This document shows, piece after piece, positions 26,980 through 35,785 of a stretch of 54,072 nt of DNA (position 1 is the first letter of the stretch; each line of letters begins with the position of its first letter). Below the pieces are notes generated by a model. That model was not told the DNA's origin, ran no database searches, and worked only from the letters and a program-made list of their open reading frames with translations. The position numbers were made by a program, and so were the translations under genes. The DNA comes from Lutibacter sp. (GTDB lineage: Bacteria > Bacteroidota > Bacteroidia > Flavobacteriales > Flavobacteriaceae). The DNA lies in NCBI GenBank assembly GCA_030694935.1, contig JAUYUA010000078.1:1-54072 (forward strand), read 5' to 3'.

Positions 26980-28215
26980 ATGAGCTGTAATAGTTGCTCT
27001 TCAGATATAAACACCGTGCCGAAAGGCTGCAAAAGCAATGGAAATTGCGCCACCGGAGGGTGTGAAAAACTCTCCGTTTTCGACTGGTTATCCAATATGG
27101 CGCTGCCAACCGGACAAGAACCTTTAAACATTGTTGAGGTTCGGTTTAAAAACGGACGGAAACATTTTTACCGAAATGTCGACAATCTGCAAATTTGTAT
27201 TGGCGATATCATTGCCGTGGAAGGAAGTCCGGGTCACGACATTGGAACGGTTTCTCTTACAGGCGAATTGATCAGAATTCAGATGAAGAAAAAAGGCGTT
27301 GCCTTTGACAGTGAAGAAGTAAAAAAAATATACCGAAAAGCCACCCAAAAAGACATCGATATTTGGAAAGCTGCGCGAGAAAAAGAATATGAAACCCAAT
27401 TTAAGGGCCGTGAAATTTTGAGCAGATTGGGCATAAAAATGAAACTTTCTGATGTTGAATACCAAGGCGACGGCAACAAAGCCACTTTTTATTACACGGC
27501 AGATGACCGTGTGGATTTCCGACAATTAATTAGAGATTTGGCAAGCACTTTCAGCATCAGGGTTGAAATGAAACAAGTTGGTTTGCGCCAAGAAGCCGCC
27601 CGATTGGGAGGTGTTGGATCTTGCGGCAGGGAATTGTGCTGTTCAACATGGTTAACCGATTTAAGAAAAGTGAACACCACCGCGGCGCGTTACCAGCAAT
27701 TGTCGTTAAATCCACAAAAATTAGCCGGACAATGCGGAAAATTAAAATGCTGTTTAAATTATGAACTAGACACGTATTTAGATGCCTTATCCGATTTTCC
27801 ACGACAAGATATCGTGTTAAAAACAAAAAAAGGAGAAGCCGTTTTTATTAAAATGGATATTTTTAAAAGAGTGTTGTGGTACACTTACAAAGAAGACAGA
27901 AATAAGTGGTATAAACTTACTTTGGAAAATGTTAAAGAAATCATAGACTTAAATAAAAACAACAAGCCGGTAACTTCTTTGGAAGATTATGAATTTGAAT
28001 TGTTGGTTGAAAATGTAGTTACTTATGAGGATGTTGTTGGGCAAGACAGCTTAACGCGTTTTGATGCGCCAAAAAGGAAAAGCAACCACAAGAAAAATAA
28101 AAACAAAAATTTAAAAGCCCCGGTCCAGCCAACTCAAGTTAGCGGAAGCGGCAGTTCGAAAAACAGAAAACAAAGACCTCCAAACAGAAGTGCAAACCCA
28201 AATAAAAATAGTTAA
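26980..28215 (+). CDS. ricT: PSP1-domain protein, RicT family
   Basis: The 411-residue protein has a cysteine-rich N-terminus (CNSC, CKSNGNC, GGC within residues 3-29), the PSP1 core, and the RicT/YaaT cysteine signatures GSCGRELCCSTWL and GQCGKLKCCLNYEL near residues 215-265. In Bacillus, RicT belongs to an Fe-S-containing complex affecting RNase Y and development; the role in Bacteroidota is not settled. The C-terminus is basic and low-complexity (KSNHKKNKNKN) and overlaps the gldH start by 26 bp. Confidence 0.85.
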   Translation: MSCNSCSSDINTVPKGCKSNGNCATGGCEKLSVFDWLSNMALPTGQEPLNIVEVRFKNGRKHFYRNVDNLQICIGDIIAVEGSPGHDIGTVSLTGELIRIQMKKKGVAFDSEEVKKIYRKATQKDIDIWKAAREKEYETQFKGREILSRLGIKMKLSDVEYQGDGNKATFYYTADDRVDFRQLIRDLASTFSIRVEMKQVGLRQEAARLGGVGSCGRELCCSTWLTDLRKVNTTAARYQQLSLNPQKLAGQCGKLKCCLNYELDTYLDALSDFPRQDIVLKTKKGEAVFIKMDIFKRVLWYTYKEDRNKWYKLTLENVKEIIDLNKNNKPVTSLEDYEFELLVENVVTYEDVVGQDSLTRFDAPKRKSNHKKNKNKNLKAPVQPTQVSGSGSSKNRKQRPPNRSANPNKNS

Positions 28216-28693
28216 ACAGTTAAGTTTCATTGCGGTTACTTTTTTGTTGTTGTCCTGCAACTCAAACGTTGTTTTTGATCAATATATTTCTATTGAGGGC
28301 CAACAATGGCCTTCAGAAAATGGAATTGATTTTATTGTGAACAATTTGGATACGATTTCAGCAAATAATGTGTTTATCAATATTAGAAATAATAAGGATT
28401 ATGAATTTAGTTCTTTGTTTTTAATTGCCAAACTTGAATTGCCCAACGGCTATAGAGTGATTGACACCTTGGAATATGAAATGACCGATGCTTCGGGAAA
28501 CTGGCTGGGATCCGGATTTACGGATCTTAAAGAAAATAAACTATTTTATAAAGAAAATGTTGTTTTTTCTGAAATAGGAACCTACAAATTTAATATTCAA
28601 AACGCAACGCGCGGCATCAATGATATTCAGGGGAAAAATCCTTTAAAAGGAATCACAGATGTTGGGCTTAGCATTGAAAAAATAAAAAAATGA
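28190..28693 (+). CDS. gldH: Gliding motility lipoprotein GldH
   Basis: The 167-residue protein has a lipoprotein signal ending in LLLSC (cysteine about residue 23), followed by NSNVVFDQYISIEGQQW, the GldH pattern. The only suitable start is GTG 28190, inside the end of ricT; no ATG lies before the signal peptide. GldH is needed for gliding and type IX secretion-linked motility in Flavobacterium. The gene overlaps the PBP1A gene by ATGA, so ricT, gldH and PBP1A form a coupled operon. Confidence 0.85.
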   Translation: MQTQIKIVKQLSFIAVTFLLLSCNSNVVFDQYISIEGQQWPSENGIDFIVNNLDTISANNVFINIRNNKDYEFSSLFLIAKLELPNGYRVIDTLEYEMTDASGNWLGSGFTDLKENKLFYKENVVFSEIGTYKFNIQNATRGINDIQGKNPLKGITDVGLSIEKIKK

Positions 28694-30975
28694 CAAAAAA
28701 AACGACAAATAACAATCAATTTTCAAAGTATATAAAATGGTTTTGGATGACCATTCTTGGAGGCATTTTATTTATAATCCTGCTATTTTTATTGGCTTCA
28801 TTTGGTGCTTTCGGTACGCTTCCCACTTTTGAAGAATTGGAAAGTCCAGAAAGAAACACCGCTTCCGAAGTGATTTCTATTGATGGAAAAACATTGGGGA
28901 AATATGCTTATGAAAACAGAACGCCCGTAAAATTTAAAGACCTCCCTGAAAATTTAATAAATGCTTTGATTGCTACAGAAGATGAGCGATTTTATGATCA
29001 CTCCGGAGTAGATTTTAGAGCCTCTATTCGCGCGGTTGTAATGCTTGGAAAAGATGGTGGAGGAAGTACCATTACCCAGCAATTGGCCAAACTTTTATTT
29101 CATGGAGAAGGATCCCGAAACATTGTGGAAAGAGTTTTGCAAAAAGTGAAGGAATATGTCATAGCCATCCGTTTGGAACGCCAATATACCAAAGAGGAAA
29201 TATTAACCATGTACCTTAACAAATATGATTATTTGAATTTGGCTGTGGGTATTCGTTCCGCATCTCGAATTTATTTCGGAAAAGAACCCATCAACTTAAA
29301 AATACCGGAGTCGGCCATGCTGGTTGGAATGCTTAAAAACGCCTCTTATTTTAATCCGCTAAAAAGAGCGGAATTGGTTAAAAATCGCAGAAACGTGGTT
29401 CTAAACCAAATGTATAAGAACGATTTTATCACGAAAGAACAAAGAGAAGCTTTTAAGGCAAGCCCTTTAAACTTAAATGTAAACAAGGAAGGGCATAGCG
29501 ATGGTACAGCAACTTATTTTAGGGAATATTTGCGCGATTTTATGAAAAACTGGGTAAAAAACAATCCAAAACCCGATGGTACAAATTACAATTTGCAAAG
29601 GGACGGACTTAAAATTTATGTAACTATAGATTCTCGTATGCAAAAATACGCCGAAGAAGCGATGCTGGAGCATATGGCAAATTTGCAACGGGTATTTTAT
29701 AAGGAACAGAAGCGAAACAAAACAGCTCCTTTTTATGATTTGGATGAAAAACAGGTTGCGATTACCATGGAACAGGCGATGAAACGTTCAGACCGGTGGA
29801 TTCGCATGAGAAAAAATGGTGCTTCAGAAAGTGAAATTAAAGCTTCATTTAATGAAAAAACGAGCATGAGCGTCTTTTCTTATAAAGGAGAAATAGACAC
29901 CATTATGTCTCCGTATGATTCCATTAAATACTATAAACATATTTTACGCTCTGGATTAATGTCGGTTGAACCGCAAACAGGCCATGTGAAAGCTTGGGTT
30001 GGCGGTGTAAATTACAAACACTTTCAATTTGATGCGGTGAAACAACAAAAACGTCAGGTTGGTTCTACCTTTAAACCTTTTGTGTATGCGGCAGCCATCA
30101 ACCAATTAAAATTGTCGCCGTGCTATAAATTGCCAAATACGCCTTATACCGTTTTGAAAGAGAAATATGGAATGGCACAAGATTGGACACCGAAAAATTC
30201 GGACAATAAATATGGCGGTGAACTCACCTTAAAAAATGCCTTGGCAAATTCGATTAACGTAATAACCGTGAAATTAATCGATATGGTTCATCCAAAAACA
30301 GTGGTTAATTTTGCAAACAGTATTGGGATTGAAACTGAAATCCCTGAAGTGCCTTCCATAGCGCTGGGTTCTGTAGATTTATCCTTGTATGAAATGGTTG
30401 GCGCTTATGCAACTTTCGCAAACAAAGGTTTAAGGATTGAACCTATGGTTTTAATGAGAATAGAAGATAAAAACGGATTGGTATTGGAGCAATTTATGCC
30501 AAATTCAAACGAAGCGATTAGTGAGGAGTCGGCTTATGTAATCACCAATTTATTGGAAGGTGTGACAGAGTCGGGCTCAGGTATTCGTTTGCGAACCAAA
30601 GGAGCAACTTATGCCGATAACATGGTTACAGGTTATCCCTACGGATTTACAAATCCAATCGCAGGAAAAACAGGAACCACCCAAAATCAGTCCGATGGTT
30701 GGTTTATGGGCATTGTGCCTAATTTGGCAACCGGCGTTTGGGTTGGCGGTGAAGACAGGGCGGTCCATTTTGCCGGATTGAGCAAAGGACAAGGCGCTAC
30801 GATGGCATTGCCAATTTGGGCAATATATTACAGAAAATTATATGCAGATCCTACGTTGAGCGTAAGCAAAGGAGCTTTTGAAAGACCCGAAGTGTTGACC
30901 ATAGAAACAGATTGCAGAAAAGGGAATACAGACGCAACCTCTGATCTAAATTTAGATGATGATCCTGAATTTTAA
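28690..30975 (+). CDS. Bifunctional penicillin-binding protein 1A
   Basis: The 761-residue enzyme has a membrane anchor (residues about 17-40), a GT51 glycosyltransferase domain with catalytic Glu97 (TEDERFYDH) and GGSTITQQLAK, and a transpeptidase domain with Ser459 (STFK), Ser521-x-Asn523 (SIN) and Lys660-Thr-Gly (KTGTT). It polymerises and crosslinks peptidoglycan in the periplasm. It overlaps gldH by 4 bp and precedes scoA by 10 bp. Confidence 0.95.
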   Translation: MTKKTTNNNQFSKYIKWFWMTILGGILFIILLFLLASFGAFGTLPTFEELESPERNTASEVISIDGKTLGKYAYENRTPVKFKDLPENLINALIATEDERFYDHSGVDFRASIRAVVMLGKDGGGSTITQQLAKLLFHGEGSRNIVERVLQKVKEYVIAIRLERQYTKEEILTMYLNKYDYLNLAVGIRSASRIYFGKEPINLKIPESAMLVGMLKNASYFNPLKRAELVKNRRNVVLNQMYKNDFITKEQREAFKASPLNLNVNKEGHSDGTATYFREYLRDFMKNWVKNNPKPDGTNYNLQRDGLKIYVTIDSRMQKYAEEAMLEHMANLQRVFYKEQKRNKTAPFYDLDEKQVAITMEQAMKRSDRWIRMRKNGASESEIKASFNEKTSMSVFSYKGEIDTIMSPYDSIKYYKHILRSGLMSVEPQTGHVKAWVGGVNYKHFQFDAVKQQKRQVGSTFKPFVYAAAINQLKLSPCYKLPNTPYTVLKEKYGMAQDWTPKNSDNKYGGELTLKNALANSINVITVKLIDMVHPKTVVNFANSIGIETEIPEVPSIALGSVDLSLYEMVGAYATFANKGLRIEPMVLMRIEDKNGLVLEQFMPNSNEAISEESAYVITNLLEGVTESGSGIRLRTKGATYADNMVTGYPYGFTNPIAGKTGTTQNQSDGWFMGIVPNLATGVWVGGEDRAVHFAGLSKGQGATMALPIWAIYYRKLYADPTLSVSKGAFERPEVLTIETDCRKGNTDATSDLNLDDDPEF

Positions 30976-30985
30976 AAGATAAATT

Positions 30986-31687
30986 ATGATAAATAAAGTA
31001 GTTAATAATGCACAAGACGCTTTACTGGGAGTAGAAAACGGCATGACTTTTATGCTTGGCGGTTTTGGTTTATGCGGAATCCCAGAAAATTGTATTTCTG
31101 AATTGGTGAGATTGGGCGTTAGCAATTTAACGTGCATCTCCAACAATGCAGGCGTTGATGATTTTGGGTTAGGGCTTTTATTAAAAAAGCATCAAATCAA
31201 AAAAATGATTTCTTCTTATGTAGGAGAAAATGAAGAATTTGAACGCCAAATGCTTTCGGGCGAAATGGATGTAGAATTGATTCCGCAAGGAACTTTAGCT
31301 GAACGTTGCAGGGCTACAGGAGCCGGAATTCCGGCATTTTTTACGCCTGCCGGATACGGCACAGAAGTGGCGGAAGGAAAAGAAACCCGAGAGTTTAACG
31401 GCAAAATGTATGTTTTGGAACATGCCTTTAATCCGGAGTTTGCTTTTGTGAAAGCTTGGAAGGGCGATACCGCAGGAAATCTTATTTTTAAAGGAACTGC
31501 ACGTAATTTTAATCCGATGATGGCAATGGCCGGAAAAATTACCGTTGCTGAAGTTGAAGAATTGGTTGAAGCAGGAGAATTGGATCCAAACCAAATTCAT
31601 ACACCGGGTATTTTTGTGCAGCGTATTTTTCAGGGAAAAGATTATGAGAAAAGAATTGAACAACGCACAGTAACTCCAAAATCTTAA
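30986..31687 (+). CDS. scoA: 3-oxoacid CoA-transferase subunit A
   Basis: The 233-residue subunit shows the family's glycine-rich opening (FMLGGFGLCGIPENCISEL) and the CoA-binding region GAGIPAFFTPAGYGTEVAEG. With ScoB it moves CoA between succinate and acetoacetate-type acids in the cytoplasm. The two genes are 3 bp apart. Confidence 0.92.
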   Translation: MINKVVNNAQDALLGVENGMTFMLGGFGLCGIPENCISELVRLGVSNLTCISNNAGVDDFGLGLLLKKHQIKKMISSYVGENEEFERQMLSGEMDVELIPQGTLAERCRATGAGIPAFFTPAGYGTEVAEGKETREFNGKMYVLEHAFNPEFAFVKAWKGDTAGNLIFKGTARNFNPMMAMAGKITVAEVEELVEAGELDPNQIHTPGIFVQRIFQGKDYEKRIEQRTVTPKS

Positions 31688-31690
31688 ACA

Positions 31691-32347
31691 ATGGCTTTAT
31701 CAAAACAAGAAATAGCGCAGAGAATTGCACAGGAATTACAAGATAAATGGTATGTTAATCTGGGAATTGGAATTCCAACCTTGGTGGCCAATTACATCCC
31801 TAAAAACATAGATGTTGTCTTTCAGTCGGAAAACGGAATGCTGGGAATGGGACCTTTCCCAATTGAAGGCGAAGAAGATGCCGATTTAATCAATGCCGGA
31901 AAACAAACGGTCACTATTTTAAAGGGCGGTTCGTTATTTGACTCTGCAATGAGTTTTGCCATGATTCGCGGACAACACGTTCAGTTAACTGTTTTAGGAG
32001 CGATGGAAGTTTCTCAAAATGGGGATATAGCGAACTGGAAAATTCCGGGAAAAATGGTTAAAGGAATGGGCGGGGCGATGGACTTGGTGGCTTCCGCAGA
32101 AAATATTATTGTGGCCATGATGCACACGGATAAATCTGGAGCATCAAAATTATTAAAAAGATGTTCGTTGCCTTTAACAGGCGTGAATTGCGTTAAAAAA
32201 GTAGTGACAAATTTGGCTTATTTAGAAATTAAAAACAATGCATTTTATCTTATAGAAAGAGCTCCGGGCGTTTCAGTGGAAGAAATTATTGCTGCTACAG
32301 AAGGAACTTTAATTGTGGAAGGCGAAATTCCGGAAATGAAGTTTTAA
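31691..32347 (+). CDS. scoB: 3-oxoacid CoA-transferase subunit B
   Basis: The 218-residue subunit has the active-site glutamate Glu47 in SENGMLGMGPFP, which forms the glutamyl-CoA thioester, and the GIGIPTLVANYIP opening. It is complete and translationally close to scoA. Confidence 0.93.
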   Translation: MALSKQEIAQRIAQELQDKWYVNLGIGIPTLVANYIPKNIDVVFQSENGMLGMGPFPIEGEEDADLINAGKQTVTILKGGSLFDSAMSFAMIRGQHVQLTVLGAMEVSQNGDIANWKIPGKMVKGMGGAMDLVASAENIIVAMMHTDKSGASKLLKRCSLPLTGVNCVKKVVTNLAYLEIKNNAFYLIERAPGVSVEEIIAATEGTLIVEGEIPEMKF

Positions 32348-32390
32348 CAGATAAGTTGATGCTTTCCTTTTATGAAATAATAAAAACTCA

Positions 32391-33152
32391 ATGAAAATAA
32401 TATCATACAATGTCAACGGAATCAGGGCAGCCTTAAACAAAGGTTTTATTGATTGGTTGGTAGCCGCAAATCCCGACGTTATTTGTTTACAGGAAATAAA
32501 AGCGCAAAAAGAACAGCTCGATTTAAGTTTGTTTGAAAATGCCGGTTACAATTATCACTATTGGTTTTCGGCTGAAAAAAAGGGTTACAGCGGCGTGGCG
32601 GTTTTATCAAAAACAAGACCCGACAAAGTGGTTTATGGCACCGGAATCGAAGCAATGGACTATGAAGGAAGAAATTTACGGGTAGATTTTGCGAACGTAT
32701 CAATAATGAGCTTATATTTACCATCCGGAACCAATGACAATCGATTGGAGTTCAAACTAACCTACATGGCTCAATTTCAGAACTATGTAAACAACCTCAA
32801 AAAAGAACTTCCCAATCTCATTATTTGTGGCGATTATAACATTTGCCATACAGAAATAGACATTCATAATCCGGTACAGAATAAGGACACCTCAGGATTT
32901 TTACCCGTTGAACGCAACTGGCTGGGGAATTTTATTGACAGTGGTTTTACAGATTCGTTTCGCCATTTAAACAAAGATCCTCACCATTACAGCTGGTGGA
33001 GTTATAGGGCAAATGCAAGAAACAACAACAAAGGCTGGCGCATAGATTACCATATGGTAAGCAACGAGATGAAAGATAACATTAAAAGAGCCTATATTTT
33101 ACCGGAAGCAAAACATTCCGACCATTGCCCGGTAGTTATTGAAATTGATTAA
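32391..33152 (+). CDS. xth: Exodeoxyribonuclease III family AP endonuclease
   Basis: The 253-residue protein is a complete EEP-fold nuclease: ISYNVNGIRAAL at the start, metal-binding Glu35 (CLQEIK), the ICGDYNICHTEIDIHNP core and the terminal KHSDHCPVVIEID with the catalytic Asp-His. It incises DNA at abasic sites during base excision repair. Confidence 0.94.
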   Translation: MKIISYNVNGIRAALNKGFIDWLVAANPDVICLQEIKAQKEQLDLSLFENAGYNYHYWFSAEKKGYSGVAVLSKTRPDKVVYGTGIEAMDYEGRNLRVDFANVSIMSLYLPSGTNDNRLEFKLTYMAQFQNYVNNLKKELPNLIICGDYNICHTEIDIHNPVQNKDTSGFLPVERNWLGNFIDSGFTDSFRHLNKDPHHYSWWSYRANARNNNKGWRIDYHMVSNEMKDNIKRAYILPEAKHSDHCPVVIEID

Positions 33153-33175
33153 ATTAAATAAATAAAAGCAGTACA

Positions 33176-34126
33176 ATGTTCAAAAAAACAGCAATTCTAT
33201 TCATTATCGCAATTACATTTAATTCGTGTGTATCAAAAAAAGTATATCAGGAACTCGAAACAAAATTCAATAATTTACGTTCCTCAAACACTGCATTAAT
33301 TGAAGAAAAAGACAATTTATTGGCTGCAAAAAAAACCTTGGAAGCCGATTTAGAAAAATTGAACAGCGATTACAGTGCGCTTAAAACCCAAAAGGAAATA
33401 TTGGATAGTGAATTCGCTTCTGTTCAAAATAAATATAAAAATTTAGACGAATCTTATAATGTGCTCTCCACGCAAAGTTCAAAAAAACTGGCCGAGCAAT
33501 CTCAAAAAAACCAGGAATTATTGTATCAATTGGAAGAAAAAGAAAGAAAATTGGCCTTAGAAAGCGACCGATTGGAAAAACTTCAAAATGAATTGGCACA
33601 ACGCTCCAATCAAATTAACGAGCTTCAAGGTTTAATTGATGCAAAAGAAGCCCAAATGCAACAATTGAAAAATGCTATTTCCAGCGCATTGCTCAATTTT
33701 GAAGGAAAGGGATTGACTGTAGTTCAAAAAAATGGTAAAATCTATGTTTCTATGGAAAACAAATTACTGTTCGATTCGGGAAGCTGGGCAGTAGGAAGTG
33801 AAGGAAAAGTTGCTGTAGAACAATTGGCCAGTGTGTTGGCGAAAAATCCGGATATCAATGTGCTTATTGAAGGGCATACAGACAATGTTCCATACACAGG
33901 GGCAACTATCACAGACAACTGGGATTTATCCGTTAAACGAGCTACAGCAATTGTAAGAATTTTACAAAATAAAGGCGTAAACCCAACGCAAATTACAGCG
34001 GCAGGTCGAAGCGAATACGTGATGGTTGGTTCCAATGCTACTCCAGAAGGAAAAGCAAAAAACAGAAGAATTGAAATTATTTTAGCGCCTAATTTAGACG
34101 AAATTTCAAAACTTTTAAACAACTAA
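33176..34126 (+). CDS. OmpA-family lipoprotein with coiled coil
   Basis: The 316-residue protein has a lipoprotein signal (ITFNSC, Cys18), a long coiled coil from about residue 22 to 165 (repeated Leu/Glu/Lys heptads), and a C-terminal OmpA peptidoglycan-binding domain with IEGHTDNVPYTG and NRRIEIIL. It likely tethers the outer membrane to the cell wall. Its neighbours, a PBP and a lytic transglycosylase, fit an envelope role. Confidence 0.9.
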   Translation: MFKKTAILFIIAITFNSCVSKKVYQELETKFNNLRSSNTALIEEKDNLLAAKKTLEADLEKLNSDYSALKTQKEILDSEFASVQNKYKNLDESYNVLSTQSSKKLAEQSQKNQELLYQLEEKERKLALESDRLEKLQNELAQRSNQINELQGLIDAKEAQMQQLKNAISSALLNFEGKGLTVVQKNGKIYVSMENKLLFDSGSWAVGSEGKVAVEQLASVLAKNPDINVLIEGHTDNVPYTGATITDNWDLSVKRATAIVRILQNKGVNPTQITAAGRSEYVMVGSNATPEGKAKNRRIEIILAPNLDEISKLLNN

Positions 34127-34132
34127 ACTCTT

Positions 34133-35659
34133 ATGAAAAATTTACTATACATTGCGTTTTTATTAACGTTTACTTATGGATTCTCACAAAAGAAAACGGA
34201 GCCAATAAAAATTCAGAATAGTGAAAATGCCAAAGTTCATTTTAATGACGGACCGGCATTATTTTTTACAAATAAAGATTCATTAATTCTTCAGGTTCAT
34301 CCGCAAGCGATGCTTATTGACAGTTTATGGATGAATAAATTGATAAAATCTCCTTTATATGACAAGGAATTATATGTATTGGGCAATGATGAAATGTTTG
34401 TTGCCGACCTTGAAGAATTATCGACCGAATTGTTAAAATCACGTTTAAAACATTTAAACAGCAAAACACCTTTTAAAATTGAATACAATCCGGATCTGGA
34501 ACAAATCATAAGAACCTATTTGCAAAAAAGAAAATCGTCAATTTCCACCATTATGGAGCGGGCGCGTTATTTTTTCCCTATGTTCGAAGAACATTTGGCG
34601 AAATACAAAATTCCGATGGAACTAAAGTATTTGGCGGTTATCGAGTCTGCTTTAAATCCAAATGCGCGATCTCGTGTGGGAGCAACAGGTTTGTGGCAAT
34701 TTATGTATCCAACAGGGAAATTTTACAATTTAGAAGTGAGTTCGTATATAGATGAACGTTCAGATCCATACAGGGCTACAGAAGCGGCCTGCAAATATTT
34801 AGAAAGTTTGTATAAAATGTATGGTGATTGGAGTATGGTTTTGGCGGCCTACAATTACGGTCCGGGTAATGTTTCCAAAGCCATCAGACGCGCCGGTGGA
34901 AGCACCAATTATTGGACTATCCGTAAATATTTACCTAAAGAAACCGCAGCCTATGTTCCGGCTTTTTACGCCACTTTGTATCTTTTTGAATATGCAAAAG
35001 AACACAATTTAAAATCGAAGCAAAATGCAATTTCTTATTATGCAACAGATACCGTCCAAGTTAAAAGACAGTTGACTTTTGCACAAATCAATGAAACTTT
35101 AAATGTTGATATTGAGGTTCTTAAATTTTTAAATCCGCAATATAAACTGGATATTATTCCTTATATTAAAGATAAAAACTATATACTAACCTTACCGATA
35201 AAAGATATCGGAAATTTTGTAAGCAATGAAAGGTTGATTTATGCCTATGCCGATTTAGCCGATGCAAAAGAAGAAAAGCCATTGTTGGAACTCATAAAAT
35301 TGGAAGATAAGATTACGCACAAGGTTAGAAGTGGCGATAATTTAGGAAAAATAGCCCATAAACATGGTGTTGCCGAAAGCGATTTGAAAAAATGGAACAA
35401 TTTAAAAAGCTCAAGAATATTGGTAGGGCAAAATTTGGTGGTTTATCCTAAAAACATCAATCCGGTTGTTGCCCAAAAAGCGACTCCAGCCAATAGCGAA
35501 AGCAAAGAACAAACGTATTACATTGTTAAATTGGGAGATTCATTATGGTCAATCGCAAAAAAATATTCAAATGTTTCTGTGCAAAATATTAAAGATTGGA
35601 ACAATATTTGGAGCGTAAATAGTCTAAAACCCGGAATCAAATTAAAAATATTTAATTAA
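34133..35659 (+). CDS. Lytic transglycosylase with two LysM domains (MltD type)
   Basis: The 508-residue exported protein (signal MKNLLYIAFLLTFTYGFSQ) has an SLT domain with catalytic Glu171 (LAVIESALNP), GATGLWQFMYPTGK and AAYNYGPGNV. Two LysM motifs follow, near residues 398-443 (HKVRSGDNLGKIAHKHGV) and 462-507 (YYIVKLGDSLWSIAKKY). It cleaves peptidoglycan glycan strands. It begins 6 bp after the OmpA gene. Its stop codon TAA shares its final base with the first base of repeat copy D. Confidence 0.93.
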   Translation: MKNLLYIAFLLTFTYGFSQKKTEPIKIQNSENAKVHFNDGPALFFTNKDSLILQVHPQAMLIDSLWMNKLIKSPLYDKELYVLGNDEMFVADLEELSTELLKSRLKHLNSKTPFKIEYNPDLEQIIRTYLQKRKSSISTIMERARYFFPMFEEHLAKYKIPMELKYLAVIESALNPNARSRVGATGLWQFMYPTGKFYNLEVSSYIDERSDPYRATEAACKYLESLYKMYGDWSMVLAAYNYGPGNVSKAIRRAGGSTNYWTIRKYLPKETAAYVPAFYATLYLFEYAKEHNLKSKQNAISYYATDTVQVKRQLTFAQINETLNVDIEVLKFLNPQYKLDIIPYIKDKNYILTLPIKDIGNFVSNERLIYAYADLADAKEEKPLLELIKLEDKITHKVRSGDNLGKIAHKHGVAESDLKKWNNLKSSRILVGQNLVVYPKNINPVVAQKATPANSESKEQTYYIVKLGDSLWSIAKKYSNVSVQNIKDWNNIWSVNSLKPGIKLKIFN

Positions 35660-35785
35660 TGAAACGAGCATAACAAATTTTGATACACAAGGGAATGATT
35701 AATAGCGAACTTGCCTGCGGCAAGCAGGTCTGCCAGCCGGCAGGCAGGCTGCAGCTGTTACCGCTAAAAAATAAAATTTAAACAG
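35659..35785 (+). repeat. ATGAAA-flanked interspersed element, copy D
   Basis: This 127-bp copy fills the whole gap between the transglycosylase stop and the DUF4837 ATGAAA start. It begins ATGAAACGAGCATAACAAAT and ends TTTAAACAG. The GC-rich insert at about 35711-35749 is double-length. The frame seen in copy C is kept to the same terminal TAA, apart from one in-frame TAA at codon 5. Confidence 0.9.
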
